Below are positions 18,319 through 26,861 of a stretch of 64,000 nt of DNA, piece after piece. The DNA is from Sphingobacteriales bacterium. Its GTDB lineage: Bacteria > Bacteroidota > Bacteroidia > Chitinophagales > UBA2359. The stretch is from assembly GCA_016718845.1 (NCBI GenBank), contig JADKCK010000009.1, forward strand, positions 1 through 64,000. The letters run 5' to 3'. Below the pieces are notes generated by a model. The model worked only from the letters and a program-made list of their open reading frames with translations, ran no database searches and was not told the DNA's origin. The stretch's first letter is position 1, and every line of letters starts with the position of its first letter. The position numbers were made by a program, and so were the translations under genes.

Positions 18319-19347
18319 ATGAAAACACACCCTACCGACTCGCTAATACAAAAACAAGTAGCTCACTACGACAAAATTATCAAAGAAAACATTGCAGCCA
18401 TCATTCCGGGGCTTTTAAAAAAAGTATTGCGCATTGATGCCGTGCTTGTCGAAGACATAAAACAAGACCTGCAACACACCAAAGAACGCAAACCCGATTT
18501 ATTGCAAATAGTAACCGACACAATAGGGCATAAGTTTATATTGCACATAGAGTTTCAGGTAAAAGACGACCCCGAAATGCCTTATCGGATGTTGGACTAC
18601 AAAGCCATGGCTATCCGAAAATTTAAAATGCCCGTTAAACAATTTGTCGTTTATTTGGGCGAAGAAATACCCAAAGTACCACCCACTATAAGCGACGACA
18701 ACTTGTGGTATGCCTACCATGTAGCACCTATTGCCGTTGTTGACTACCACAATTTTATCAACTCAAACAAACCAGAAGAAATTATTTTTGCCATTTTGGG
18801 CAACTTTGGGAACGAACAAGCCGAAAAAGTTGTTGAAGAAATTGTATACCGCTTAGAAGAAACCTCAGATGGTTTAAATTTGCAGAAAGCTATCGAGCAA
18901 CTGCGCATGTTATCAAATTTACGTAAACTTCAACCAATTGTAGATACTATCATGGAACACATATCCACCTATTTCAAAATCGAAAACGATGTATTGTACA
19001 TCAAAGGACAACGCGATGCCTTGCTAAAAACCGAAGAAAAAATTCGCGAAGCAGAAGAGAAAATTCGCAAAGAACAACAAAAACTTTACGAAGAACAACA
19101 AAAACGCTACGAAGCCGAGCAACAAAAACGCTACGAAGAACAACAAAAACGCTACGAAGCCGAGCAACAAAAACTCGAAGCAGAGCAACAAAAACTCGAA
19201 GCAGAGCAACAAATTAAGCAAAATCAACACGATTTTGTCACCAATCTAATAGTGTCTACCAATTTACCAAACGAAACAATAGCTAATATCGCAAATGTTA
19301 CACTATCGTTTGTAGAAGACTTGCGCAAAACGCTTACCCCAAAATAA
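18319..19347 (+). CDS. Rpn-family (recombination-promoting nuclease) protein with repeat-rich C-terminal tail
   Basis: A 342-residue protein. Residues 1-200 are the Rpn/PD-(D/E)xK domain: KPDLLQIVTDTIGHKFILHI carries the catalytic aspartate, followed by EFQ (the E-x-Q variant usual in this family), then MPYRMLDY. The tail starts at an internal Met212 (MEHISTYFKIENDVLYIK), runs into a charged coiled coil built from 7-8-residue units (KLYEEQQ, KRYEAEQQ, KLEAEQQ; six units here) and ends with a conserved small domain (NLPNETIANIANVTLSFVED). Family knowledge: in Escherichia coli Rpn proteins the C-terminal part is also made alone from an internal start and blocks the toxic nuclease, and the system acts against phage. 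Two free-standing tail copies follow directly here. That they act as antitoxins is inference. Confidence 0.88.
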   Translation: MKTHPTDSLIQKQVAHYDKIIKENIAAIIPGLLKKVLRIDAVLVEDIKQDLQHTKERKPDLLQIVTDTIGHKFILHIEFQVKDDPEMPYRMLDYKAMAIRKFKMPVKQFVVYLGEEIPKVPPTISDDNLWYAYHVAPIAVVDYHNFINSNKPEEIIFAILGNFGNEQAEKVVEEIVYRLEETSDGLNLQKAIEQLRMLSNLRKLQPIVDTIMEHISTYFKIENDVLYIKGQRDALLKTEEKIREAEEKIRKEQQKLYEEQQKRYEAEQQKRYEEQQKRYEAEQQKLEAEQQKLEAEQQIKQNQHDFVTNLIVSTNLPNETIANIANVTLSFVEDLRKTLTPK

Positions 19348-19365
19348 CCCAAACTAAGCGTAGTC

Positions 19366-19806
19366 ATGGAACACATATCCACCTATTTCAAAATCGAAAA
19401 CGATGTATTGTACATCAAAGGACAACGCGATGCCTTGCTAAAAACCGAAGAAAAAATCCGCGAAGCAGAAGAGAAAATTCGCAAAGAACAACAAAAACTT
19501 TACGAAGAACAACAAAAACGCTACGAAGCCGAGCAACAAAAACGCTACGAAGTAGAGCAACAAAAACTTTACGAAGAACAACAAAAACGCTACGAAGAAC
19601 AACAAAAACGCTACGAAGCCGAGCAACAAAAACTCGAAGCAGAGCAACAAAAACTCGAAGCAGAGCAACAAATTAAGCAAAATCAACACGATTTTGTCAC
19701 CAATCTAATATTGTCTACCAATTTACCAAACGAAACAATAGCTAATATCGCAAATGTTACACTATCGTTTGTAGAAGACTTGCGCAAAACGCTTACCCCA
19801 AAATAA
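19366..19806 (+). CDS. Free-standing Rpn C-terminal tail, copy 2 (candidate antitoxin)
   Basis: A 146-residue protein almost identical to residues 212-342 of the upstream Rpn protein but without the nuclease domain. It starts at the ATG equivalent to Met212 and reads MEHISTYFKIENDVLYIK, an EKIREAEEKIR helix, eight coiled-coil units (including a unique KRYEVEQQ), then the same conserved C-terminal domain. The 18-bp spacer after the Rpn stop suggests one transcript. In known Rpn systems the equivalent short form neutralises the full-length nuclease through this helical region. A trans-acting antitoxin, or a donor for recombination with the full gene, are the two obvious hypotheses. It is not random remnant DNA, since the start, the frame and the stop are all kept. 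Confidence 0.83.
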   Translation: MEHISTYFKIENDVLYIKGQRDALLKTEEKIREAEEKIRKEQQKLYEEQQKRYEAEQQKRYEVEQQKLYEEQQKRYEEQQKRYEAEQQKLEAEQQKLEAEQQIKQNQHDFVTNLILSTNLPNETIANIANVTLSFVEDLRKTLTPK

Positions 19807-19824
19807 CCCAAACTAAGCGTAGTC

Positions 19825-20205
19825 ATGGAACACATATCCACCTATTTCAAAATCGAAAACGATGTACTGTACATCAAAGGACAACGCGATGCCCTGCTAA
19901 TAATCGAAGAAAAAATCCGCGAAGCAGAAAAAAAAATCCGTGAAGAGCAACAAAAACTTTACGAAGAACAACAAAAACGCTACGAAGCCGAGCAACAAAA
20001 ACGCTACGAAGCAGAGCAACAAAAACGCTACGAAGCAGAGCAACAAAAACGCTACGAAGCAGAGCAACAAATTAAGCAAAATCAACACGATTTTGTCACC
20101 AATCTAATAGTGTCTACCAATTTACCAAACGAAACAATAGCTAATATCGCAAATGTTACACTATCGTTTGTAGAAGACTTGCGCAAAACGCTTACCCAAA
20201 AATAA
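19825..20205 (+). CDS. Free-standing Rpn C-terminal tail, copy 3 (candidate antitoxin)
   Basis: A 126-residue protein with the same plan as copy 2 but only five coiled-coil units, of which four are identical KRYEAEQQ. The entry helix differs (LLIIEEKIREAEKKIREEQQ against LLKTEEKIREAEEKIRKEQQ), so it is the most diverged copy. The last residues are TQK in place of TPK. It starts 18 bp after copy 2 and is followed by a terminator at 20230-20267, which closes the three-gene unit. A different unit number would be expected to change pairing specificity if, as in studied Rpn proteins, the helix forms the dimer interface. Confidence 0.83.
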   Translation: MEHISTYFKIENDVLYIKGQRDALLIIEEKIREAEKKIREEQQKLYEEQQKRYEAEQQKRYEAEQQKRYEAEQQKRYEAEQQIKQNQHDFVTNLIVSTNLPNETIANIANVTLSFVEDLRKTLTQK

Positions 20206-20229
20206 CCCCAAACCTTTATCAACTTACTC

Positions 20230-20267
20230 AAAAGCCCCGTTATCACATACCCGATAGCAGGGCTTTT
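20230..20267 (+). terminator. Terminator of the Rpn unit
   Basis: AAAAGCCC (20230-20237) pairs with GGGCTTTT (20260-20267), followed by GCGTTTTTG. It lies 25 bp after the last tail ORF. Confidence 0.75.
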
Positions 20268-20344
20268 GCGTTTTTGTAACTTTTACCCAAACTATTTGAT
20301 TACCCGCTATTACCACAACCGCTATTTTTAGCAAAAAAAATCAG

Positions 20345-20352
20345 TATCTTTG
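20345..20352 (+). promoter_or_regulatory. Bacteroidota -7 box TATCTTTG
   Basis: TATCTTTG followed by CACCC, 48 bp upstream of the ABC ATPase ATG. Confidence 0.7.
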
Positions 20353-20399
20353 CACCCAAGTTTGTCATTCATCAGCAAAAAACAAAAACAAACCAGCCT

Positions 20400-21203
20400 A
20401 TGTTTGTAAATACCAACCGCCCCGACATCATAGAACTACTCAACATCAATCAAACCTACGACGAAGGTAAAACATTTGTACTCCAAAATTTTAATTTGTT
20501 GATAGAAGATAAACCCGACCAAGGACAATTTGTCGTTCTGTTGGGCTTGTCGGGTTGTGGCAAATCAACCATTTTGCGCTATATAGCAGGCTTACAACAA
20601 CCTACATCGGGGCAAGTACTAATTGATGGCAGACCACGCCAACACACCGACCACGTAGGTATGGTATTCCAAAAATACTCCTCTTTCCCTTGGTTATCGG
20701 TACTCGATAATGTGGCATTGGGCTTACAATACCAAAACGTAAACACCAAAGAACGCCGCGACCGAGCCATGGACATGATAGTAAAAGTAGGCTTAGAAGG
20801 ACACCAAGATAAATATGCTCAATACCCAACCTTGTCGGGCGGACAACTACAACGCGTAGCTATTGCCCGCAGCTTATTAGCCAACCCCCGCATTTTACTC
20901 ATGGACGAACCCTTCGGAGCCCTTGATATTACCACCCGCCTACGTATGCAAGACATGCTCATCAAAATTTGGCACGAAGTACACCCCACTATCATATTTG
21001 TAACCCACGATATTGCCGAAGCCGTATACCTTGGCGACGACATCTACCTCATGCGCTCATCGCCGGGCTACATAACCCACCACCTACCCGTAGCTTTACC
21101 CTTTAACCGCGACCGTAGTATTAAACGCGACCCCAAATTTGTACAAATGGTTAACCAAGTAGAAGATGTGCTAACCGAAATTTACGCCGATAAACTCAAA
21201 TGA
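20400..21203 (+). CDS. ABC transporter ATP-binding protein, NitT/TauT type
   Basis: A 267-residue ATPase. Walker A GLSGCGKST at about residue 48, Q-loop VFQKYSSFPWLSVLDN, signature LSGGQLQRVAIARSL, Walker B ILLMDEPFGALD and switch histidine FVTHDIAEA. The Q-loop SFPWLSVLDN and the ending with predicted periplasmic-permease coupling resemble ATPases of nitrate/taurine/sulfonate importers (NrtC/TauB/SsuB). No permease or binding protein is adjacent: its own promoter lies upstream and a terminator directly downstream, so it is a single-gene unit whose partner must be encoded elsewhere. Substrate cannot be told from the ATPase. Confidence 0.9.
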   Translation: MFVNTNRPDIIELLNINQTYDEGKTFVLQNFNLLIEDKPDQGQFVVLLGLSGCGKSTILRYIAGLQQPTSGQVLIDGRPRQHTDHVGMVFQKYSSFPWLSVLDNVALGLQYQNVNTKERRDRAMDMIVKVGLEGHQDKYAQYPTLSGGQLQRVAIARSLLANPRILLMDEPFGALDITTRLRMQDMLIKIWHEVHPTIIFVTHDIAEAVYLGDDIYLMRSSPGYITHHLPVALPFNRDRSIKRDPKFVQMVNQVEDVLTEIYADKLK

Positions 21204-21240
21204 GCATCAACAACAACTTAATTACTAACCCAACCCTCCA

Positions 21241-21278
21241 AAAAAAACTTCTGAAACCACCATTTCAGAAGTTTTTTT
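21241..21278. terminator. Intrinsic terminator
   Basis: Perfect 15-bp stem AAAAAAACTTCTGAA with TTCAGAAGTTTTTTT, 38 bp after the ABC ATPase. Confidence 0.93.
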
Positions 21279-21439
21279 GTTAATCGCTCAACCACCACAT
21301 AGTATCTATTACCTACAACCCATTATTCATTGCCTAAATAAGCCAAAATATACCGCAAAAATTGGCTAAACAAAAAAAAGTGCTTAACTTGCTGCCTTAT
21401 TTCCAACAATTTTATCACACACTAAACTGCACACTACCT

Positions 21440-22813
21440 ATGCAACTCAAACAACTTACCTTAGCACTACTCGTTACCCTAAGCCTAACGGCTTTGCTAC
21501 ACGCCTTGCCTTTAATTAACATTGCACTACCTCAAATGCTTTTACGAGGCAGTTGGTTGCTATTCCTCTTAGTATTTGCTGCTTACACCTTCACCAAAAA
21601 AACATTGACTACCAGCATATTGTTTGCCATGGCAGTAGGCATTGAGATAGGTGTAAGCTTTCCAGCTTTTGCTCAAAACCTACAAGTGTTAAGCAAAATC
21701 TTTTTGTTGCTCATCAAAAGCATTATTGCGCCACTTTTATTTGGCACTTTGGTGGTAGGCATTGCCGGACACTCCGATTTAAAACAAGTTGGGCGTATGG
21801 GCTGGAAATCTTTGCTTTACTTCGAGGTGGTTACTACCATTGCCCTTGCCATTGGTTTGATAGCCATTAACATAAGCCAAGCCGGAGTAGGCTTGCAGAT
21901 GCCCACACATGCCGATTTGAGCAGCTTACCCGCCAATAAGCAAAGTTTTACCGAGATAATCCTCCACATATTTCCCGAAAACATAGCCAAATCGGTTGCC
22001 GAGGGGCAGGTACTGCAAATTGTGCTATTTAGCGTATTGTTTGGCATAGGCTTATCCATGACCACCGAAAAACACCGCCAAACTATGCTCGAGTTTTGCG
22101 AAAGTTTGTCCGAAACCATGTTTAAATACACCAAGATAATAATGTATTATGCCCCCATTGGCGTAGGTGCTGCCATTGCATACACGGTTGGTCACATGGG
22201 TATTGGCGTTTTGATACCCCTATTTAAGTTATTGCTTACCCTATATTGCGCCTTAATTGCTTTTGTATTGTTGGTGTTGGTGCCTGTTGCCTTGTTTTTC
22301 CGTATCAACATTATTGAGTTTGCCAAACGCATCGCCGAGCCAGTATCTATTGCCTTTGCTACCACCAGCTCCGAGTCTGCTTTGCCAAAAGCTATGCGCG
22401 CGATGGAAAACTTTGGCGTTCCGCGCAAAATAGTGTCGTTTGTGATGCCAATGGGCTACAGTTTTAACCTCGACGGCACTACTTTGTACCTGTCATTAGC
22501 CTCGGTGTTTGTGGCACAGGCGGCTGGGCATCCGTTATCGTGGGAGCAGCAAATTGTAATGGCACTTACCCTTATGCTTACTAGCAAAGGGGTGGCAGGC
22601 GTGCCGCGTGCTTCGTTGGTTATTTTGTTGGGTACGGTTGCCATGTTCGATTTGCCCGTCGAACCTGTGTTTTTGATTTTAGGCATAGACGAATTGATGG
22701 ACATGGCTCGCACTTCTGTTAATGTGGTAGGCAATTGCTTGGCAACAGCCGTTGTTGCTCGTTGGGAAGGCGAATTGGGCGAACCCCGACCTATGAGCGA
22801 ACTAATAGAATAA
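21440..22813 (+). CDS. Dicarboxylate/amino acid:cation symporter (DAACS)
   Basis: About 457 residues with eight or so hydrophobic segments. The family core is clear in the second half: PVSIAFATTSSESALPKAM (the serine-rich re-entrant loop), FVMPMGYSFNLDGTTLYL (the NMDGT-like motif) and LMLTSKGVAGVPRASLVIL. Such transporters bring glutamate, aspartate or C4-dicarboxylates in with protons or sodium. The ATG at 21440 is preferred to the TTG at 21362, since the extra N-terminal 26 residues lack support and the first hydrophobic helix follows soon after 21440. An N-terminal extra hydrophobic pair (LALLVTLSLTALLHALPLIN) is slightly longer than in GltP. The gene stands alone, flanked by a terminator upstream and repeat DNA downstream. 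Confidence 0.9.
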   Translation: MQLKQLTLALLVTLSLTALLHALPLINIALPQMLLRGSWLLFLLVFAAYTFTKKTLTTSILFAMAVGIEIGVSFPAFAQNLQVLSKIFLLLIKSIIAPLLFGTLVVGIAGHSDLKQVGRMGWKSLLYFEVVTTIALAIGLIAINISQAGVGLQMPTHADLSSLPANKQSFTEIILHIFPENIAKSVAEGQVLQIVLFSVLFGIGLSMTTEKHRQTMLEFCESLSETMFKYTKIIMYYAPIGVGAAIAYTVGHMGIGVLIPLFKLLLTLYCALIAFVLLVLVPVALFFRINIIEFAKRIAEPVSIAFATTSSESALPKAMRAMENFGVPRKIVSFVMPMGYSFNLDGTTLYLSLASVFVAQAAGHPLSWEQQIVMALTLMLTSKGVAGVPRASLVILLGTVAMFDLPVEPVFLILGIDELMDMARTSVNVVGNCLATAVVARWEGELGEPRPMSELIE

Positions 22814-22814
22814 A

Positions 22815-22912
22815 CAATTGCTACCGTTATCACCAACACTCAACATCAATAACAAACAATTGCTGCTGTTATCACCAACACTCAACATCAATAACAAACA
22901 ATTGCTACCAAA
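22815..22912. repeat. 42-bp tandem repeat, 2.3 copies
   Basis: Unit starts CAATTGCTNCNGTTATC and continues ACCAACACTCAACATCAAT. Starts are at 22815 and 22857, with a partial at 22899. Confidence 0.88.
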
Positions 22913-22939
22913 AGCCATTTAAACCCTTTGGGCGTAATG

Positions 22940-23175
22940 GTTATTGTTTGATTGTCAGATGCGATTGTTTGTCGTTTGGGTCAATTGTTTGTCATTCAGT
23001 AGTCATTGTTTGTCTGTTATTGTTTGTCTGTTAGTGGTCATTGTTTGTCCGTCACCTGCCATTGTTTCCGGTTCACCTGTCATTGTTTCCGATGCACACG
23101 TCATTGTTTGCCTGTCCGATGCTATTGTTTGCCTGTCACACCTTATTGTTTTAGATGCACTGCCAATTGCTAAAA
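22940..23175. repeat. Degenerate ~21-bp tandem repeat
   Basis: About eleven units of the form ATTGTTTGYCYGTNNNNNGTC, mostly spaced by 21 bp. The first seven bases (ATTGTTT) are near-invariant, while the second half of each unit varies. Confidence 0.8.
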
Positions 23176-23191
23176 AACAATGGATACTGCA

Positions 23192-23414
23192 CCCAAAACA
23201 ATAGCATCTAATTGCATAAAACCTCTGGTAGCAGCGATACTTGTATCGCCTAAACACACCGCAACGGTTTTGTGATGTGTAACAGTCCATCATCTGCCCA
23301 AAACAATAGCATCTAATTGCATAAAACCTCTGGTAGCGGCGATACTTGTATCGCCTAAACACACCGCAACGGTTTTGTGATGTGTAACAATCCATCATCT
23401 GCCCAAAACATTGG
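23192..23414. repeat. 105-bp tandem repeat, 2 copies plus partial
   Basis: Units start at 23192 and 23297, and a partial third starts at 23402. They differ at two or three bases. Each contains the palindrome GGCGATACTTGTATCGCC (or GCAGCGATAC...) and the border word CCCAAAACAAT. Confidence 0.92.
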
Positions 23415-23452
23415 CTTTTAGATGAGCAACAATTCGTTGTCTATTTGAGCCA

Positions 23453-23911
23453 AAGCCCTGCATCTTGCCAAAAACAATACGCTACGCAAACATTTTGGGC
23501 AATGATGATAAAGCAAAACCCTGCATCTTGCCAAAAACAATACACTACACAAACATTTTGGGCGATGATGATTAAGCAAATCCCTTCATCTTGCCAAAAA
23601 CAATACACTACGCAAGCATTTTGGGCGATGATGATAAAGCAAAGCCCTGCATCTTGCCAAAAACAATACACTACGCAAACATTTTGGGCGATGATGATTA
23701 AGCAACGCCCTGCATCTTGCCAAAAACAATACACTACGCAAACATTTTGGGCGATGATGATAAAGCAACGCCCTGCATCTTGCCAAAAAAAATACACTAC
23801 GCAAACGTTTTAGGCAATGAAGATAAAGCAAAGCCCTGCATCTTGCCAAAAAAATACACTACGCAAGCATTTTGGGCGATGATGATAAAGCAAAACCCTG
23901 CATCTTATCCA
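23453..23911. repeat. 63-bp tandem repeat, about 7 copies
   Basis: Units with CCTGCATCTTGCCAAAAACA followed by ATACACTACGCAAAC, ATTTTGGGCGATGATG and AT(A/T)AAGCAA. The CATCTTGCC word recurs at 23461, 23524, 23587, 23650, 23713, 23776 and 23839, then 23901 after a 1-bp loss. Because 63 is a multiple of three, long ORFs stay open in both directions. I regard these as by-products. Confidence 0.95.
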
Positions 23912-23978
23912 CATTTTAACATTTAAAACCCAATTACAAACCTTATTTGTTAGCAATAAACCAAATTACCCCCCAATT

Positions 23979-26486
23979 ATGCGTTACCTTTTATGTATTA
24001 TCCTGTTTGCCTTAGTATTTACGGGCAATAAGGTACAAGCTCAAAAAATAATTATTACAGGTGCTATCTTAGAGGCACACAGCGAAGAAACCATACCGTT
24101 TGCTAACGTAGTGATAAAGGGCAAACCAATAGCCGTAACAGCCGACGAAATGGGCGTTTATAGATTTGTGTTGTCGGCATCGCAAATTAGCAAGGGCGAC
24201 AGCTTAATTGCGTCGGCTATTGGGTTCAAAAAAACGGCACATGTTGTAAATAGTGCCGATACGGTAGTAAATGTTAATTTTAGGCTTACCCGCGAAGATT
24301 ATACCCTAAACGAAGTGGTTATTTTGGCAGGCGAAAACCCCGCCGACCGCATAGTACGTAAAATAATTAAAAACAAAGATACCCACAACATAAACGAAAG
24401 CGATAACTATACCTACCAAGTGTACAACAAAATGGAGTTAGACGCCGCCGATTTTAACGCCGATATGTTTGAGAAAAACAAACTATTGCGCCCCTTCGAC
24501 TTTATTTTAAACAACATAGACTCTACCTCGGAGGCTCGCCCATTTTTGCCCATGTTTTTAACCGAAACCTTGTCTAAGTATTACTATCAACGCGCACCAC
24601 CTACCACCAAAGAAATTATCGAGGCAAGTAGGGTGTCGGGCGTTGAAAACGAAAGCGTGACGCAGTTTTTAGGTAGCATGTACAACAAAGCCGATGTGTA
24701 CGAGAATTTCATTGCCATTGTGGGCAAAAACATTCCTAGCCCAATTGGCAACCAAGCCTTTGTGTACTACAAATTTTATTTGTTAGACAGTGCCACTGTT
24801 GATAATCATTGGTGCTATAAGCTTAAATTTAAGCCCCGTTTGCCCCAAGAGAACGCATTTGCAGGCGACTTTTGGGTAGCCGACACCACCTTTGCTATCA
24901 AACGGATAAGTATGGAGCTAAATGGAGCCAAATCGAACATCAATTTTGTGGAGCGAATGACCATTTTTCAGGAATTTATAAACCCTAAAAACCAATGGTG
25001 GGCATTAGCCAAAAGCAAGTTAATCATCGATTTTATGGTGCAAAAAAAAGGTAGCCGTATTATAGGACGTAAAACTACGTCGTACAGCAATTTTTTGTTT
25101 GACCAAGCCAATACCGAAAAGGTGTTGAAAAACAAAGAAGATATTGAGTTAGCCGATGATGTGCTAAAAAAAGATGAGCAGTTTTGGACAACAGTACGCC
25201 CCGATACCCTAAGCAAAAACGAGCGTGCCATTTACGCCATGATGGATACCCTAAAAGAAATGCCCTTGGCTAAAACCTATTTGCAGGTAATTAACACCAT
25301 TGTAACGGGCTATTACGTAAAAGGCAAGGTAGAGATTGGTCCTTATTTTAGCCTACTAAGCAGTAACCAAGTGCAGGGCTGGCGTGCAAGTTTTGGTATG
25401 CGCAGTAGCAACGCATTTAGCACCAAAGTAATGCCTACCGTATACATGGCTTATGGCTTTAAAGACAAAAGCATAAAAGGCGGTGCCGACGTGCTTTGGC
25501 TACTGTCGAAAAAGCCAAGGCAGGCAATACATGCTTTTTACAAAAACGACTTAGATATTGCCAGCACTAGCGCCGAAGACTTTGGACAAGACAATATATT
25601 AGCAGGTTTGTACAGACGCAATGTGCCGCAAAAACTAACCAACTTCGAGACGGTATCTGTTGGCTACGAGCGCGACTGGAAGTTGGGTTGGTCAAACAAA
25701 CTGTATGTGTCGCGCAAAAGTATCAACCCGCTGTTTAACTACTATTATTTTAACAGCAACAATCCCGACCCCAAAACAACACTAAACACCACCGAGGTGC
25801 AATTAAATACGCGCTTTGCCTACAAAGAAAAGTTTTTATCGGGCGAGTTTGAGCGTATCAGCACCGGTAGCGATTATCCCATTATCAACCTAACCTATAC
25901 GGCAGGCATTAAGGGCGTGTTTAAAAGCAATGTTGCCTACCATAGGCTCGAAATGTCGGTATACGACTGGTTTTATGTTGGCTCGTTGGGCTATACCAGT
26001 TATTACCTTCGAGCAGGCAAGGTTTGGGGCAACGTTCCGTTTTTGCTCCTCGAAAATTATCCGGGCAACGAAACCTTTTTCTTCAACACCTACTCATTTA
26101 ACCGCTTAAACGAGTACGAATTTACCAGCGACACCTACGCCAATTTGTTTGTTACGCACCATTTCGAGGGTTTGTTTTTCAATAAAATACCGCTGTTGCG
26201 CAAACTAAAACTACGCGAGGTAATTAGTGGTAAGTTGGGCGTAGGTAGCCTATCGGCACAAAACAAAGCCCGCAGCACCGACCCCACAGGCACCTATCAC
26301 CAGTTCGACGATTTATTAACCGACTGGGAAATACAAACGCCCACCCTCAAAAAGCCCTATATCGAGGCAGGTGCAGGCATCGAGAACATCTTACGCATTT
26401 TTAGGGTAGATGCCGTTTGGCGCCTAACCTACAACGACCGCCCGCAACGCGTAGAAGTAAAAGTTGGGGTACAACTACTGTTTTAA
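23979..26486 (+). CDS. DUF5686 family outer-membrane protein with CarboxypepD_reg domain
   Basis: An 835-residue protein with a signal peptide (YLLCIILFALVFTGNKVQAQ). Residues 23-115 form a carboxypeptidase-regulatory-like sandwich (IIITGAILEAHSEETIPFAN, VTADEMGVYRF, LNEVVILAGENPADRIV). The rest matches DUF5686: IVRKIIKNKDTHN, a long central region, then alternating aromatic strands to the end (RVEVKVGVQLLF, ending in F as beta-barrel proteins do). The overall plan recalls a TonB-receptor-like barrel without a plug that is fed from a CarboxypepD_reg domain; function is unknown. It stands alone downstream of the minisatellite cluster, with no clear -7 box close by. Confidence 0.88.
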   Translation: MRYLLCIILFALVFTGNKVQAQKIIITGAILEAHSEETIPFANVVIKGKPIAVTADEMGVYRFVLSASQISKGDSLIASAIGFKKTAHVVNSADTVVNVNFRLTREDYTLNEVVILAGENPADRIVRKIIKNKDTHNINESDNYTYQVYNKMELDAADFNADMFEKNKLLRPFDFILNNIDSTSEARPFLPMFLTETLSKYYYQRAPPTTKEIIEASRVSGVENESVTQFLGSMYNKADVYENFIAIVGKNIPSPIGNQAFVYYKFYLLDSATVDNHWCYKLKFKPRLPQENAFAGDFWVADTTFAIKRISMELNGAKSNINFVERMTIFQEFINPKNQWWALAKSKLIIDFMVQKKGSRIIGRKTTSYSNFLFDQANTEKVLKNKEDIELADDVLKKDEQFWTTVRPDTLSKNERAIYAMMDTLKEMPLAKTYLQVINTIVTGYYVKGKVEIGPYFSLLSSNQVQGWRASFGMRSSNAFSTKVMPTVYMAYGFKDKSIKGGADVLWLLSKKPRQAIHAFYKNDLDIASTSAEDFGQDNILAGLYRRNVPQKLTNFETVSVGYERDWKLGWSNKLYVSRKSINPLFNYYYFNSNNPDPKTTLNTTEVQLNTRFAYKEKFLSGEFERISTGSDYPIINLTYTAGIKGVFKSNVAYHRLEMSVYDWFYVGSLGYTSYYLRAGKVWGNVPFLLLENYPGNETFFFNTYSFNRLNEYEFTSDTYANLFVTHHFEGLFFNKIPLLRKLKLREVISGKLGVGSLSAQNKARSTDPTGTYHQFDDLLTDWEIQTPTLKKPYIEAGAGIENILRIFRVDAVWRLTYNDRPQRVEVKVGVQLLF

Positions 26487-26546
26487 GCACACAAAAAACG
26501 ATACTAATTGGGCAACAAATTACTGTACGCCAATAACAAAACAGTT

Positions 26547-26648
26547 TGCGCCTGCCCCGCTTGACGCGGAATCGGTCTTTTTTGGGGGTGATGCTTAGTT
26601 TACCCTAAGTTGTACAGCCTCTGGCACCCCCGAAGCACTGTAGGCGCA
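26547..26648 (+). repeat. Dispersed GC-rich repeat, copy 2
   Basis: Bounded by TGCGCCT and AGGCGCA. It shares CCCCGCTTGACGCGGA, GGTCTTTTTTGGGGGTGATG and GGCACCCCC with the copies at 15115 and 45812. Confidence 0.87.
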
Positions 26649-26772
26649 GGCATACCATCAATCAATTATTGATTCAGGTATCAAAATAAAAACAACAACG
26701 CAAACAATTAGCACAAAAAGTTGCCCAATACTCCCTATTTTTTACAAATTAGCACATCAACCATTTCTTTAA

Positions 26773-26803
26773 TCCACCCCTGCCCCTCCAAAGAGGGGAA
26801 TTT
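26773..26803 (-). repeat. Short palindromic repeat related to the insert at 5208
   Basis: On the minus strand it reads AAATTCCCCTCTTTGGAGGG followed by GCAGGGGTGG, the same plan as the unit inserted in the methylase gene. Confidence 0.7.
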
Positions 26804-26861
26804 ATTCGCCATTAACAATTAACCATTAATAATCAATAATCAATAATCAATAATTAAGAAA

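Larger units (their letters stand above)
18952..20208 (+). repeat. Threefold tandem copies of the Rpn 3' end
   Basis: The segment beginning exactly at the internal ATG (18952) and running through the stop plus an 18-bp spacer occurs at 18952-19365, 19366-19824 and, without that spacer, 19825-20208. Lengths differ (414, 459 and 384 bp) mainly because the coiled-coil unit number differs (six, eight and five). Outside the units the copies differ by only a few bases, so the duplication is recent. Confidence 0.97.

Noticed and set aside
19024..20088. Leucine/phenylalanine-rich ORFs antisense to the Rpn tails
   Set aside because: They are mirror products of the repeated coiled-coil codons and carry no start context.
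23441..23926. Long ORFs encoding 21-residue repeats on both strands
   Set aside because: A 63-bp repeat keeps any open frame open. There are no start signals, the last unit has a 1-bp loss, and peptide sequences show no selection pattern.
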